64,000 nucleotides of DNA, from positions 7,531,082-7,595,081 of the forward strand of contig NC_071397.1 in assembly GCF_022682495.2 (NCBI RefSeq). Direction: 5' to 3'. A program made the translations under genes and the position numbers. Each line of letters starts with the position of its first letter. Position 1 is the stretch's first letter. The stretch is from Desmodus rotundus. Lineage: Eukaryota > Chordata > Mammalia > Chiroptera > Phyllostomidae. The notes beneath the pieces are model-generated. The model saw only the letters and a list, made by a program, of their open reading frames with translations. It did not search any database and was not told where the DNA came from. Below are positions 1 through 10,759 of this stretch, piece by piece.

Positions 1-149
1 GTAACTTCTCTCTATTTTGCATGGTTGGTGCCTTGAAATCTCCCACATTATCTTAAAAATAGCTGGGTATGCTTCAGTGACTGACTGTACTACTACCATC
101 TTTGCAATTTTTGGGTGGTAGCCACAGGAGTTTATAAAAAGTAGAAATG

Positions 150-760
150 ACAGGTACCTGGCCTATAGAGTGCCTCTGAACCCCAATCCAACTGCTTCAG
201 GGAGACTCCAGAATTGTCGCTCTATGTCCCAGATCTCTTCCCGCACTCTCCCCAAAATGAGTTTTAGATCAGCTCTGTCTCTATACGCCTGGCTGAGATG
301 AGACAAATTCGCATGGACTACCGAGTCCTGTGGAGGAAAAGGGGTGGCCTGGCCACTCTCTCAAGGGGGGAGCACACTGATCCTTGCCTTGACAGGCTTT
401 TATTGATTTTCTGGGCACGTTACATGGAGGATGGTCTTCATTTACTATGCACAGGTTCGCTTTAGGTGGTTACCTTTTACAGAAAAGAAAGGAGAGGATG
501 TTGCTAACTATATCAACAAGGAAGGATATTTGCAAATATAAAGGGAAAAGTGGTTGCACTGGTTACACTGGTCCTTAGAAGGCTTAGCATAGATTTTAGG
601 AAGTTACTTTAAAGATATGCAGTAAACATTTGCTGCCTCAGTTCAGGGTGAGAGAGTTTTAGCTAAAAGCAAGTCTCAAAGCAGCCTAGGTACAGTGCAG
701 GCCTGATTCTCCACGGGAGAACCTACCCGTGGGCGTGGGTCCTGTGTGCCGGGCAACACT
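150..760 (-). repeat. Possible fragment of an endogenous retroviral LTR, reverse orientation
   Basis: Read on the minus strand, this stretch has an AATAAA poly(A) signal (complement of 399-404). It is followed by a G/T- and C-rich downstream part, the order expected of the U3/R/U5 boundary in an LTR. I could not find its ends, a target-site duplication or an internal region, and I cannot name the family. It lies just upstream of a cluster of better supported LTRs. It could equally be another kind of old repeat. Confidence 0.3.
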
Positions 761-1146
761 TTCCACTGGCCTCTCTGAGTGGTAGCTGGGCCCACGCCAT
801 GCAGAACGGTCTCCTATTTATGCCTCTTTCTTTACATTGGCAGGCGGTCACCCCCTCAGAAAAACATGTTGTTTACATTCCCCAAGAAACACAGGCTGGT
901 AGAAGGAGGCTTTTCAGATGTCCTTGAAACCATTCCTTTCAACTTCTCTGACAGTCACGCTAGGCTGAAGGATGTGTCCTCGGGGGATCGGACTCCTCAC
1001 CAGGCAGGAGAGGGCTGCTTCTCTGAACCCGCTGCCCACCCTCCCTCATGGCAGACACCCAGATGATCTGGAGGATTAGTTCTCTCTTTGTTCCCAAAGC
1101 CAAGAACCGCCTTGGGCCAGATATAAAATTGCCCTTCAGATCCAAG

Positions 1147-1277
1147 TCCCAACCCCTGTTCCTTGTCCAAGAGGCTCACCCCTATACATTGTATCACTGG
1201 CCCTCCTTTCCCCTGACTTCTGATTGGGCTCAGCCAATGAGAGGCACTGACATGGATTCAGAGAGCAGGAGGGAAGT
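1147..1277 (+). repeat. Ancient LTR-like repeat, first of three pieces
   Basis: This piece contains an inverted CCAAT-type segment (near 1222-1243) and runs up to the first inserted LTR. The same old repeat resumes at 2344-2460 and again at 3604-3800, so it was split twice by later insertions. Its last four bases (AAGT, 1274-1277) are the left target-site duplication of the first LTR. The family resembles old ERVL/MaLR-age LTRs, but I cannot assign a name. The 5' limit is uncertain. Confidence 0.5.
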
Positions 1278-2225
1278 TGAAACAGGGTGCAGCCAAGAGG
1301 GGGGCCCCAAATAGGGATTTGTATTGGGGTCCAGAAATCAAAGTGTCCAGGAAATATTAGAAAAAAATATATAGGATGTCCTCACCCCCACAAGCCTGAG
1401 CTGGGGGAAGGGACACAGGGAGCAGGGCCATTCAGAGCTGTTTTGTAAGGCAACAGCTGTGCAGCTTGCCCCTGGCGTGGTCATTTAACATATCTATAAC
1501 CTTTAACTGGTTTCATATATGTTAAATAGCTGTGGCTATGCTTTGAGCCAGGGGGATGGGAGGGACTTCCACCCAAGATGTGACTGGGAAGCAACTCCCC
1601 TTGGTTATAGGACCTGCGTGAGAGCTTGGAGAAGATTGGCTCCATGCCATGGGGCCGGATCTGCCCAGACTTACTATGGCAGCCCAGTAAAGCTGGAAGA
1701 ATGTGGGAATGCTGGCAGGTATAACTGATTGTAGGAGGAGTCAGAAATGGGGCTGCAGAGGAAGACGGGTGCTGGGATTTAAACCTAGGCGCGGCAGCCA
1801 TAGAGAGAGAGAGAGGACCATGAGGTTTTGGGGTGATCCTTTTTGCCATGCGGCTTAGGCAGCAGGAGAGACTTTGCCGGGAAGAAAAGGGGAGGAAGGA
1901 CTCTTGCTGGTGGGCCATGAGAAGGTGCCACATGGCTTTGGATTAACTGGAGATTGCAGCAGCCACACAGCTGATGGTGCCAGGAGCCTGAATCATGGAC
2001 TTCCACTTCTTTTCCTGAGACACGGTACCCCGGACTGGGCACAGGGAGAGGGAAGGACTATTCATCGATGGGTATTCTAGAGGACTTTAGTATCTTAATG
2101 AAGACATTAAGTCATTACTCTAAGTCTGTGTTAACTTTTAAATAAATAATTTCTTTCCTTTTCACCAGTCTCTGGCATTGAGAGATGTCTTTCCTCTGGT
2201 GGTGGGCATTTCGAACTTAGCAGGG

Positions 2226-2269
<44 letters not shown>

Positions 2270-2343
2270 ACCCCAGAGAGAAAGGGGGGTTCCTTTCCGT
2301 AATAATATATTGTGCACCACCGCCCCCCGTCTGTTCTGTAACA
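1278..2343 (+). mobile_element. Solo LTR, class I endogenous retrovirus type (copy 1)
   Basis: This is a 1066-bp element starting TGAA and ending AACA, flanked by a perfect 4-bp duplication AAGT (1274-1277 and 2344-2347). A 4-bp duplication and TG...CA ends fit gammaretrovirus-like (class I) LTRs. It shares colinear sequence along its length with the element at 2461-3603. An AATAAA signal lies at 2141-2146, giving plus orientation. There are no gag, pol or env sequences and no second LTR of the same insertion, so it is a solo LTR. Long minus-strand open frames inside it (up to 150 codons) have no recognisable domain. It carries only one unit (about 1815-1835) of a motif repeated about five times in copy 2. 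Confidence 0.75.
2226..2270 (+). repeat. Compound (TG)n(AG)n microsatellite
   Basis: A TG run passes directly into an AG run near the 3' end of the first LTR. Copy 2 has only a short GT/GA-rich stretch at the matching place, so the array expanded after insertion or in the source copy. Confidence 0.9.
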
Positions 2344-2460
2344 AAGTCAGGGTATTTATTCCCCTGGCTCCCTCTCCGTGGTGTCGCTGGAGGCTGGCCA
2401 TGTCCCTTAGCTGAAGGTCTGGTCACCAGGGCTTTCCACAGAGCTCTTTCTCTCTGGTTT
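2344..2460 (+). repeat. Ancient LTR-like repeat, middle piece between two inserted LTRs
   Basis: This 117-bp stretch separates the two LTRs and continues the old repeat interrupted at 1277. Its first four bases (AAGT) are the right duplication of LTR copy 1. Its last four (GTTT, 2457-2460) are the left duplication of LTR copy 2. It is therefore host-repeat sequence and not a proviral interior. No primer-binding site or polypurine tract is seen. Confidence 0.6.
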
Positions 2461-3603
2461 TGAAGCAGGGTGCAGCCAAGAGGAGGGCCCCAAGAAGGGA
2501 TTTGTGATGGGGTCCAGAGCTCGGGGTGTCCAGGAAATATTAGAAAAATGTGTGTAGGATGTCCTCACCCCCACAGGCCTGAGCCAGGGGGGATGGGACA
2601 CATGGAACAGGGCCATTCAGAGCTCTTTTGGGTAGCAAGAGCTTTGCAGCTAACCTCTGGCACAGTCATTTAACATATCTATAACCTTTAACTGGTTTCA
2701 TAGATATGTTAAATAGCTGTGGCCCTGCTTTGACCCAGGGGGATGGGAGTGACTTCCACCCAAGATGGGACTGGGAGGCAACTCCCCCTGGTTACAGGGC
2801 CTGCGTGAGAGCTTGGAGATGATTGGCTCCACGCCATGGGGCCACACCTGCCCAGACTTACTATGGCAGCCCAGTAAAGCTGGAAGAATAGGGAATGCTG
2901 GCAGGTGTAGCTGACTGTAGGAGGAGTCAGAAATGGGGCTGCAAAGGAAGATGGGCGCTGGGATTTAAACCTAGGCCCGGCAGCCATAGAAAGAGTAGAC
3001 CACGCGGCTCTGAAGTGAATAGGAGGAACCACGAGGTTCTGAGGGGAAAGGAAGAGGACCACACAGTTCTGAAGTGGGGAAAAGGACCACACGGTTCTGA
3101 AGGAGAGTAGAGAGGACCACGAGGTTTTGGAGTGCTTCTTTTTGCCACGCGGCTTAGGCAGCAGGAGAGACTTTGCCGGGAAGAAAAGGGGAAAAAGGAC
3201 TCTTGCTTGGTGGTGCCACGTGGCTTTGGATTAACTGGAGATCACAGCAGCCACACAGTTCCCGTGCCAGGAGCCTGAATCACGGACTTCTACTTCTTTT
3301 CCTGAGACACGGTACCCTGGACTGGGCACAGGGAGAGGGAAGGACTATGTATCTGTGGGTATTCTAGAGGACTTTAGTATCTTATTGAAGACATTAAGTC
3401 ATTACTCTAAGTTTGTGTAACTTTTAAATAAACAATTCCTTTCCTTTTCACCAGTCTCTGGCATTGAGAGACGTCTTTCCTCTGGCGGTGGGCATTGCGA
3501 ACCTAGCAGGTGGGCGTGGGGGAGAGGAACCTCCAGAGACAGAAAGGGGGAATCCTTTCTGTAATAATTTATTGTGAGCCCCCCCCCCTCTTGCTCTGTA
3601 ACA
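2461..3603 (+). mobile_element. Solo LTR, class I endogenous retrovirus type (copy 2)
   Basis: This is a 1143-bp relative of the element at 1278-2343, in the same orientation. It starts TGAA, ends AACA and is flanked by its own perfect 4-bp duplication GTTT (2457-2460 and 3604-3607). AATAAA lies at 3427-3432. Because the duplications differ from those of copy 1, this is an independent insertion and not the second LTR of one provirus or a segmental duplication. The extra length is mostly a minisatellite at 2998-3135. No viral coding sequence is present. Confidence 0.75.
2998..3135 (+). repeat. Minisatellite inside LTR copy 2, about 27-31 bp unit, five units
   Basis: Successive units carry variants of the words GGACCACACGGTTCTGAAG and GGACCACGAGGTTTTGGAG, separated by purine-rich spacers. 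LTR copy 1 has a single unit at the corresponding place (about 1815-1835). Tandem direct repeats in the U3 part of class I LTRs often act as enhancer repeats; that role is inference here. Confidence 0.75.
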
Positions 3604-3800
3604 GTTTCATGTGCTAATCCTTACATTGGCCTTTCAGACCTAGGACGGAGAAGGAGCCCCTCTTCCCCAGCTCTGTGCTGCCTCTGGCCATTTCCCCACT
3701 CCATGCCCACAGCTTTGTAAATGTCCCTTTATTAACCTCTCCTTAGATGACCCCACTTGAGTGCCATCTACTTCCTGTGAGGACTCTGACAGATGCACCT
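3604..3800 (+). repeat. Ancient LTR-like repeat, 3' piece
   Basis: This is the end of the old repeat split by the two LTR insertions. It has an ATTAA-type poly(A) word in a CCCTTTATTAACCTCTCC context and a terminal part reading GAGTGCCATCTACTTCC, then GACTCTGACAGATGCA. A second copy of the same 3' end lies at 43590-43760. Confidence 0.5.
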
Positions 3801-3929
3801 CATCTCCTGAAAGTGGGGGAGGACAATTTACCAGCTAACTCACCAGCTTTTCCTCAGTGATGGCCATGTCCCCCATGTTACCCCCTAGGAGAGGGGTCAG
3901 TGTCCTGGGCCTGTGAAGAAAAGGACAGT

Positions 3930-4050
3930 TGGTGTGCACTGAGCTAGGGGTCAGGAGCTCTGGGCTGTATCACTGTCTTCCCACTGAGTCACAGTGTTAC
4001 CTAGGACCAGTGCCTTCCCTCTGCTTTGTTCATCTGATGCTGTTGGTTGC
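3930..4050 (+). repeat. MIR SINE fragment
   Basis: It shows the diverged MIR order: gagctctgggct, then a 'tcccactgagtcacagtgttacc'-like segment, then the conserved core CCTTCCCTCTGCTTTGTTCA. It is old and heavily mutated. Confidence 0.55.
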
Positions 4051-5090
4051 CATGCCTGCCCTGCTCGCAGACAAGATTCCTGTGGTAGATACCCCTGCTC
4101 TCAGGCCAGCCAGTCTCATCAATGAAGGACCGTTCCTGAGGGGGGCGGGGTGATCCAACCCACTGCTCCTCCCTATCCCAGGACAAGATCTTCCCTAAGT
4201 GATGCACAAATGCCCCTCTGCCCCTTTAGAAATTCAGAGAATAGAAGATGTGATCTGTCATTGGCTTCTGAGGGCTCAGACGGGAAAGTTGGTACCCCGC
4301 CAATTTCCAGCATCAGAAAGCAGGATGTGTGACTTCCCCTGGGAACTTCCTGCCTCCACACACAGTCTTCTGGGTCTCAGAGCTGCCAAGAAGGAGAAGG
4401 AATACCTGACTAGGTATCTGAGGCTTCCCCCAGACTGAACAGGGTTCTGACTAACAACACCAGCCAATAACGTCAATGAGACAGAACATTTTTGTGAATA
4501 ATAGATGTGTATAACTTCACAGAAATCACTGAGCCAAAGCGATAAATCGAGCAGGCAGCGTTCTGAACCGAGCCCCGGCTTCTGGTGATAGAATGGGCTT
4601 CCTTGCTGGAAAGGGAGAGTTTCCCACTAGACAGGGTTAGAAGGGGTTAGAGACTCAGGGAGGGCAAGGAAATGTGTCAGCCAGGTTCCATGCAAGAAAT
4701 GGAAAATAGCTGTAGCTACTTTAAATGGAAAGGTCTAAGATGTGGAATTAGTTGCCTAAAGATCTTGGGAAGGGCTGGGACTGATTGGGTGGCAGGCTGG
4801 GCCCATGGGTGCTTATCAGAATTGGAGCTGATCCCCTGAGGCCACCACTGGAGCTGAGTTCAGGTCCCACCCACAGCCATGAGGCCGGCTGCAGAAATTC
4901 AGACCTAGAAACCTGCTCTGCAGCCCTGCCCCTGTGCCCATGCATCTTGATCCACCCTCAGTGCTGGTGGTTGGGACTGGAATGTGGTCTTCAGCCTTTG
5001 TGTGCACGACAGCTGCTTCTCAACACTCAAGGAGCTGAAGAATGTGTCTTAGAATGTTGCTGAAGCAGGGAGGAGGGAAGCCACAGCTTC
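4051..5090. other. Unique sequence, nothing recognised
   Basis: I see no gene here. Short open frames on both strands overlap without splice-consistent structure. A short low-confidence fossil repeat may lie at 4680-4780 (TGCAAGAAATGGAAAATAGC context). Confidence 0.4.
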
Positions 5091-5620
5091 ATATCTTCCT
5101 TTTTAACAAGAATAATAGCCAAAAGAAGCAGCACCTTTTTATCTCCTCGACTCATCTTTGTCACCCAAGTCTTGCACAAGAATATTTAATTGGAGAACTT
5201 AATTCACATGCAGAATAATAGCTACAAGGATGTCTGAGGAATGTAGGTTTGAGCTCTGCAGTCTTGGCTGAGCAGGAAGACAGTCCAGAAGTAGAGGGAA
5301 TGAAAAGAGATCAAGCTGATCCACAGTGCCCCCTACAGGAGGCTTCCTGCCCTGGAAGGAGGCTGCTGCCACATGAGAAATCCCCTCGGGGCTTCCCAGT
5401 GCTCTCACACCTTCCCCGTTTTCATTTCGCAAGGTGTACTTGGAGACCCAACATGACTGGACCCATATGCCTTGTACCCATGCCAAGACCAATTAGGCAA
5501 TAAATTGTAAGCAGATTTGATTTAGTAATTATGGGGAGGAGCACATGTGAGAGAGAGAGGGAGAGAACACACAAGACATTGGCTTTTGTGTCCTTTGGAA
5601 TAACGTTGATGTTCGACTGT
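5091..5620. other. Unique sequence with one CTCF-like motif
   Basis: AT-rich, non-repetitive DNA with no supported open frame. The strongest single element is the CTCF-like word at 5324-5339, listed separately. Confidence 0.4.
5324..5339 (-). promoter_or_regulatory. CTCF-binding-site-like motif
   Basis: On the minus strand the word is CCTGTAGGGGGCACTG, which fits the CTCF core CCASYAGRKGGCRSY except at the third base. It lies in unique sequence and not in a recognised repeat. Occupancy cannot be judged from sequence. Confidence 0.4.
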
Positions 5621-5639
5621 TCAAATAATTTCAGGTCCT

Positions 5640-5850
5640 CAAGGTAATAGAGGTTTTGATTTATACACAGTCCTGAGTTTAAATCCCAGCTCCGCCACTG
5701 TGTGACCCTAGACTAGTTGTTCGTCTCAGCCCAGTTTTTTCATCTATAAAGTGAGACTAACGATACTGACTTTATAGGATTGTAAGCAAGAGTAAATGAG
5801 ATAAAACCTGTGAATTCCCCAGGTGAAAGCCTGGTATGCATACACTGGGG
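5640..5850 (+). repeat. MIR SINE, nearly full length
   Basis: The order GAGTTTAAATCCCAGCTCC, CCACTGTGTGACCCTAGAC, CAGTTTTTTCATCTATAAAG and GTAAATGAGATAAAACC matches MIR from its B-box region through the core to the 3' part. Confidence 0.8.
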
Positions 5851-6136
5851 TCTCTGTCTATCCCTGCTGTCCTGATGAATGCATTTTGCAGGGTCAGCCA
5901 ACTCCCGTCCCAGGGCATCGACTGCATCTGGGAAAAATATCAATTGCATCATCGTATTTGAGAAAAAGCAATGGGATTTTTTTTCCTAGTGCTTCAGGAA
6001 TCCTGGGTAGGCCCTCCCCTGGTTTCCTATGCAGCACACATTACCAGAGATTGCATCTCCCAAACAGGAGGGGTCACACAGGCAGCATGGTAAGTAGAAA
6101 GGGCAGCAAGGGGGTTTATACAATTCATCAGGATCA

Positions 6137-6316
6137 GTGTTTCTTAAACCGTAGGTCAAAACCCATTAGTGAGGAGCAAAATCAGTGGAGTATGTTGTGA
6201 CCAGCGTCTTTCCCAATGAAACAGAGTGCAGGGGAGAAAGAGATAAGACACGACGAGGGGAGGTAAGAGAATGTGAAAGTGCGTCTTATTAAGACCACTG
6301 TTTGAGAAACTTGTTA
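6137..6316. mobile_element. Fossil nonautonomous DNA transposon, family not assigned
   Basis: The ends are imperfect inverted repeats: left CAGTGTTTCTTAAACCG, right (reverse complement) CAAGTTTCTCAAACAGTGG. The body has the 'accgtaggtcaaaacccattagtg' look of old hAT-type MITEs. I did not find a clear 8-bp duplication. Confidence 0.4.
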
Positions 6317-6904
6317 GTTCATAGGGTGTGTGCGTGTGCCCCAGGTCACAATGTGAAACACACATTACTTGGGTCTGGATTGTTGCTAAAAATGTTTGTG
6401 ACATAATAATCAAGGTAACTAGCCCCCTAATTTGGAGGAGGGGGCGTTGATAACCAAACTGCTAGACACTTGTAAAAAAACAGAACTTGACTGAGAACAA
6501 CGTAATTGCCCACGAGATGAGTTTACACCTGAAAGTTTGTCAGCAGTCACTGCTCACCTCCCAGCCCCTGAAGGTCACAGCTGATCTAGCTTGGCAGGTA
6601 ACCCAGTTTCAGGTTGGGAGGTGTCGCTCCTTCAGAGCCGTGTTGTTCTGTTGGCTGCACACTCTCCCCTCTCCTGGCCCCTCCTTTGCTGAGCTCACTT
6701 CTCCTGTGCTCTTTGTTCCGTTCTCCTCCGCCTCCCCAGGGCTGCTTCCTCTCCTGCCTTCTCACCTGCTTCCACTGCCGAAAGACTTTCCGCTCTCAGC
6801 CAGCAAGTAATTCCTGGCACTTCACAGTCTGCTCAGGGCTACTGCTGCCTGCCGCCACTGCTGTCCACAGGCCCAGCTCTCAGCGTCTCTCGTGGTCCTT
6901 CACC

Positions 6905-7060
6905 AGCAAGGCATGATGGAAGACTGCTGCTTGGTACTAGAAGAGGCTGATCCCACCAAGTTCCTTCACCTCTCTGAACCTTCCTTCCCTCATCAGCACA
7001 AAGGGCACGAAAATAGTAAGAGTCTTGGCTCCTCATCACTATGTCGTAAGCACTACACAA
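6905..7060 (+). repeat. MIR SINE fragment
   Basis: The core CAAGTTCCTTCACCTCTCTG is followed by a CCTCATCAGCACAAAGGG-type segment and ATAGTAAGAGTCTTGGCTCC, in MIR order. Confidence 0.65.
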
Positions 7061-7681
7061 GATGCTAAAGTGACTGTCAAACCCTGTGCTGTCCTTCAAA
7101 GGCGCTGTGCAAGTTTAAGGGGCTTTATGCTCCTTGTGACCCTCCCTGTCCCTGACGCCTCTTTTCCTCATCCCTCCCTTCTTTTCCCTGGTGCTCCTCA
7201 GAGCAGCCCACCTAAAAATGGTTGATTCCTACGTGCAGTGGCCCCCTGCTTAAGGAAATGCCTTCGTTTGGGAAGAAAAAGACCAGCAGGGGACAACTCT
7301 CATCCCCTGGAAACCCAACACCACCTCATTTTGGGTGCTTTCTGGTTTTCTTATGTTGAAACCTCCCTTAAGTCTAAGGGACCCTCCACTCCCACTATCA
7401 CTGGTTGCTTGTAAAACCAATGGAAATGCTTTTGGACTTTTAATGGCCTGGTATATGGGGGTTAATCTTCCTGAAATATAAATGGCTTGACTTGTGGATG
7501 GATAAACAAGATCACCTCACCCCCTCCTCCAGTTTTAAACAGTGGGGTACCACACCACAAGCCCCACCACAGGCAGAGCTCTGAACTGGGTGTTACAGGT
7601 GGACATAAGGTCCAGAGGACCAGGAGGACTCTCCTGGGAATCAAACCAGGAATCAGATGCTTCAGACACAGAACACACCTA

Positions 7682-7838
7682 CAAGGGTGTCCAACATTTT
7701 GGCGTCTCTGGGTCACACTGGAAGAAGAGTTGGCTTGGGCCACACATTAAATACACAAACATTAGTGAAAACAAAAAAACTGATAATCTTTTAAGTAAAT
7801 TTGCGATTTTGTGTTGGGCCGCAGGTTGGATGCCCCTG
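7682..7838 (+). mobile_element. Fossil hAT-like MITE
   Basis: Terminal inverted repeats are recognisable: left CAAGGGTGTCCAACATTTTG, right (reverse complement) CAGGGGCATCCAACCTGCGG. The interior has the repeated phrase GGGTCACACTGGAAGAA / TTGGGCCACACATTAAATAC and ends in GTGTTGGGCCGC. No 8-bp duplication survives. A different MITE begins 10 bp downstream. Confidence 0.55.
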
Positions 7839-7847
7839 CTGGAATGT

Positions 7848-8050
7848 CACTGTCCAATAGGACTTTCTGCAATGATGGGATGCAGAAGATGCTCCGCTCA
7901 CGCCAGCACAATAGCCACTGACCACGCATGACCACTGAGTGCTGATGTGAATGCTGGAATGCCCGAGGAACTGATTTTTACTTTTATTAAAGTTTAATTA
8001 ATTTAAATGGAAACAGCCACATGTGGCTGTGGTAATCATATTGGCTAGCA
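7848..8050 (+). mobile_element. Fossil MITE adjoining the previous one
   Basis: It begins CACTGTCCAATAGGACTTTC and ends with CATATTGGCTAGCACGG, approximately inverted. The middle contains AGCCACATGTGGCTGTGG and the AT-rich TTAATTAATTTAAATGG segment typical of this family. A diverged relative in the other orientation lies at 56570-56760. Confidence 0.55.
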
Positions 8051-8639
8051 CGGCCTAAGAATCTCCTTCTTGTCCGTCTGCCCTGGCTTCCTCCTGGGAA
8101 TCCGGCTTCTGAGTTTTCCATGGAGGGCCCTGGGTTTCAGAAAGGTGAGGAGCAAGGTCTCTATGGGCCACAGGGCTCCACTCCTTCTGGATTCCCTTCT
8201 TTCCATCCAGACTGCCCCCTTCCTCCAGGATCCAACAGCCCCACAATCTGACAAGCAGCTCGAATGTCAGCAAAGACAGGAGGGGAAGTATGCATTGAAG
8301 CCAATGCCACGATTAAGTGATTAAGGAGCAGGGCTCCTGCTGAAATGATGCTGCCTCAGGGAGCATACAGGTGTCACTCTCAGACCCCCACACTCTGTGC
8401 CTGGACCAGCTCCCTCCCAGGGATCCACCACATCCTCTTCACTAGCAGCGGGTCATCTGCAGCCAGTGGCCCCTGCCCTCCCAATAACCCATCTTTCAGG
8501 GTGAGCTGGGAAGGTGGGGGGTCCTTCCCACCAACTCATTTTTCCATGAGCCTTTTCAAGGAAAACAGGGAACCCAGGCTGATACAACCATGATCGCCGG
8601 ATCATAGGTGCCCAGCCTCAAAGCAAAGCATGGAGTATG

Positions 8640-8850
8640 TCTGTGAGGCAGCGTGAGCATCAGGACAGATCGAGGGCCATGGACTCCAGACCCACCTCTG
8701 CTGGGGAATCTGTCCTCTAGGTAGGTCACTTGCTGGGACTTGGCTTTCCCATTTGTTGTGTGAGATTGATGATTAAATCAACATATAAGACAAAACCTTC
8801 TTTATAGTGGTCCACACAATGACCGGCACAGAGTAGGGGCCCAACTGTGC
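8640..8850 (+). repeat. MIR SINE
   Basis: The GACTCCAGACCCACCTCTGC, GTAGGTCACTTGCTGGGAC and GACCGGCACAGAGTAGGGGC words follow MIR order through its 3' end. Confidence 0.65.
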
Positions 8851-9104
8851 GTCCCATATTCATGGCTTCACTGACTAATTCAATCGTCCAGCTGGTATCA
8901 TCAGCAATGGTCAGCACTCTGACCAGGCCTTGTGCGTGGCCCCATCAAAAATCCCATACAATAGATGACCTGCTCCTGGAACAAAAAGGGTTGAACCTTC
9001 AGAATCGTGAGTGGAAGGAATCTCCTCTCTCCTGCTACGAACATCAGGGAGGTCTGGTCTCTCTGGCCTTCCTGCTTGCACAGGGACCCTCAATATTCTA
9101 GTTT

Positions 9105-9200
9105 GTAGCCACAAGCTCGCTCCCGACATGATTTGCAACTTTGGGCCTCAGTTCCTTCACCTGTAAAGTGGGGGTGAGCTCCCCTCCAGTCCCGCCGCAG
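9105..9200 (+). repeat. MIR SINE core fragment
   Basis: The core phrase GGGCCTCAGTTCCTTCACCTG is followed by TAAAGTGGGGGTGAG. Only the central part survives. Confidence 0.6.
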
Positions 9201-9404
9201 CCTCCCTGCAAAGGGAGATGTGAATCGGCCCAGGACCCTGCTCCAGAACGGAGATTGCCCATGCCGCCCAGTTTCCCCTTCCCTGTCTTTCGAATAAAGA
9301 TGCTGATTACAGTCCAGGAAAAACGGGAACAATGCAGTCTCCCCTCTCTCTTCTCTCCTTCCCTGCTCACACTCTCTTCCCTGCTGTCCCCAACTTGCCT
9401 GTCA

Positions 9405-9605
9405 TTCCTCAGCTGTGAGCAGAAATTTGCATATTAATTTAAAAATGAGATCAGTTATTAGCCATAACCTGTCATGTATCTATCGTCCAATGCATCTGGA
9501 CCCGGATTGGATTCAATGTTGCCACAGAATAAACACGGTGGGGGGAGAAGCACTAAATAATTTAAACTCATTATTCTACTAATCCTCCGGTTTGGCTGGG
9601 CTCCC
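9405..9605. promoter_or_regulatory. AT-rich unique block, candidate conserved noncoding element
   Basis: The block contains the octamer-type word ATTTGCATATTAATTT (9427-9442), AAATAATTTAAACTCATTAT and CTACTAATCC words. It matches no repeat I know and has no open frame. Dense homeodomain/POU words in otherwise unique DNA are typical of developmental enhancers; this is inference only. Confidence 0.3.
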
Positions 9606-9609
9606 TGGA

Positions 9610-10755
9610 GGTGAGTTAGGAGGTGATTGAAAACATGGAAATTCGCTGAGAAGACATTTGAGAATGAATGTTGCCAAGCCGTGGAAACACGGGACTTGAT
9701 GTTTTTTTCTCCTCATTTATCCACGAGGAAGGAAAGAGAAGGGTGAGGTGGGGGAGAGAGGGATGCCAAGAACACCAGGGCAGGGGACAGTGTTTTTGTG
9801 CACAAGGCAGAACCACAAGGGGCCAGCGAAGTACAGTTTCAAGTACAGTACAGAGGAGCAGAGGCTCCCCTAGAAGGGCAGCTCCCTAAGGTTCCTGGGG
9901 AGAGATGGAGTGGGGGGAACATGGTGAGCCCCTCCTGCAGGTCCATGCCCACCTTGCCCCTTCCTGGGATATTTTCAGCCTTGTGACTAAGAAGGAGCTA
10001 ATAGTCTGCCAATAAACAGTCCAGACTTGTGTTTTATTTGATCTGAACACATGTTATCTTCTCAAAAAGATGAATTTAACATCAACACTGTCAAGTCAGG
10101 AAATCTTACATAGATATTCAAATTTCTGTTCTTGACAAAAGCAAGACTTTGGCAACCCTGGATCCATAGTTTCCTGAAGCCAGGGTAGGCTGTGGCTGAG
10201 TTGAGCTGCCCATTTAGGCAGAGCCCGAGGGTCCCTAGAGACCCCGAGGCAGGCTTCGCTCCTTTGGTCCTGCCTCAAGTCCCCAAGCATCTGCGTTTGC
10301 AGTGTCCTGCTCCCATTACAGCTCCCAGGAAATGCATCAGCTGCACTGTGGGTGATCAGAGAATCCCAGACTCATCTGCCCCTCGGTAATACAAGGGTCA
10401 GCCACGCAAGAGCAGGACAAGGAAACGGTGCTTCCAGAACACATGCTCAGCCAGGCCCTGTGCCAGACGCTAGGCTGACAAGAGGTGAAAGCCATAGCTC
10501 CTGGAGCAGGGAGTCTTGGAAGGGAGATGGGCTACATCTATATAAAGAAAACAGCTAAGGTAGCTGTAAGAAAGAACTTTGAGACAGATGGATTCAAAGA
10601 TAGATAGATTTGCTGGGCTTCCCAGCACTGGTGGAATTCAACAGCGATGGGAGTTGGCAGCCCTGACCTGCCTATTCTGGGAGCAGAGCCTCCACAGGAC
10701 TGGGCAGAAAATGCCCTGAGTGGTCTGGGCTCCAGAGCAGGATGTAGCAGCAATT
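9610..10755. other. Unique sequence, no gene recognised
   Basis: The open frames are short and overlap on both strands. A short fragment at about 10430-10475 (GCCAGGCCCTGTGCCAGACG) looks like an old antisense MIR-type or similar repeat end. Confidence 0.35.
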
Positions 10756-10759
10756 TGCT

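Noticed and set aside
2998..3135. CRISPR-like array of ~29-bp repeats
   Set aside because: The units are directly tandem with degenerate purine-rich joints, not constant repeats with unique spacers, and lie in an LTR of a vertebrate genome.
1481..3148. Minus-strand open frames of 150, 127, 85 and 73 codons with shared proline/serine-rich text
   Set aside because: They are antisense readings of the two related LTRs; the shared text is the LTR repeat itself, and no viral or cellular domain is present.
1278..3603. One short provirus with two LTRs and a 117-bp interior
   Set aside because: The duplications flanking each LTR are different, and the interior continues the host repeat seen on both outer sides; no primer-binding site or polypurine tract.
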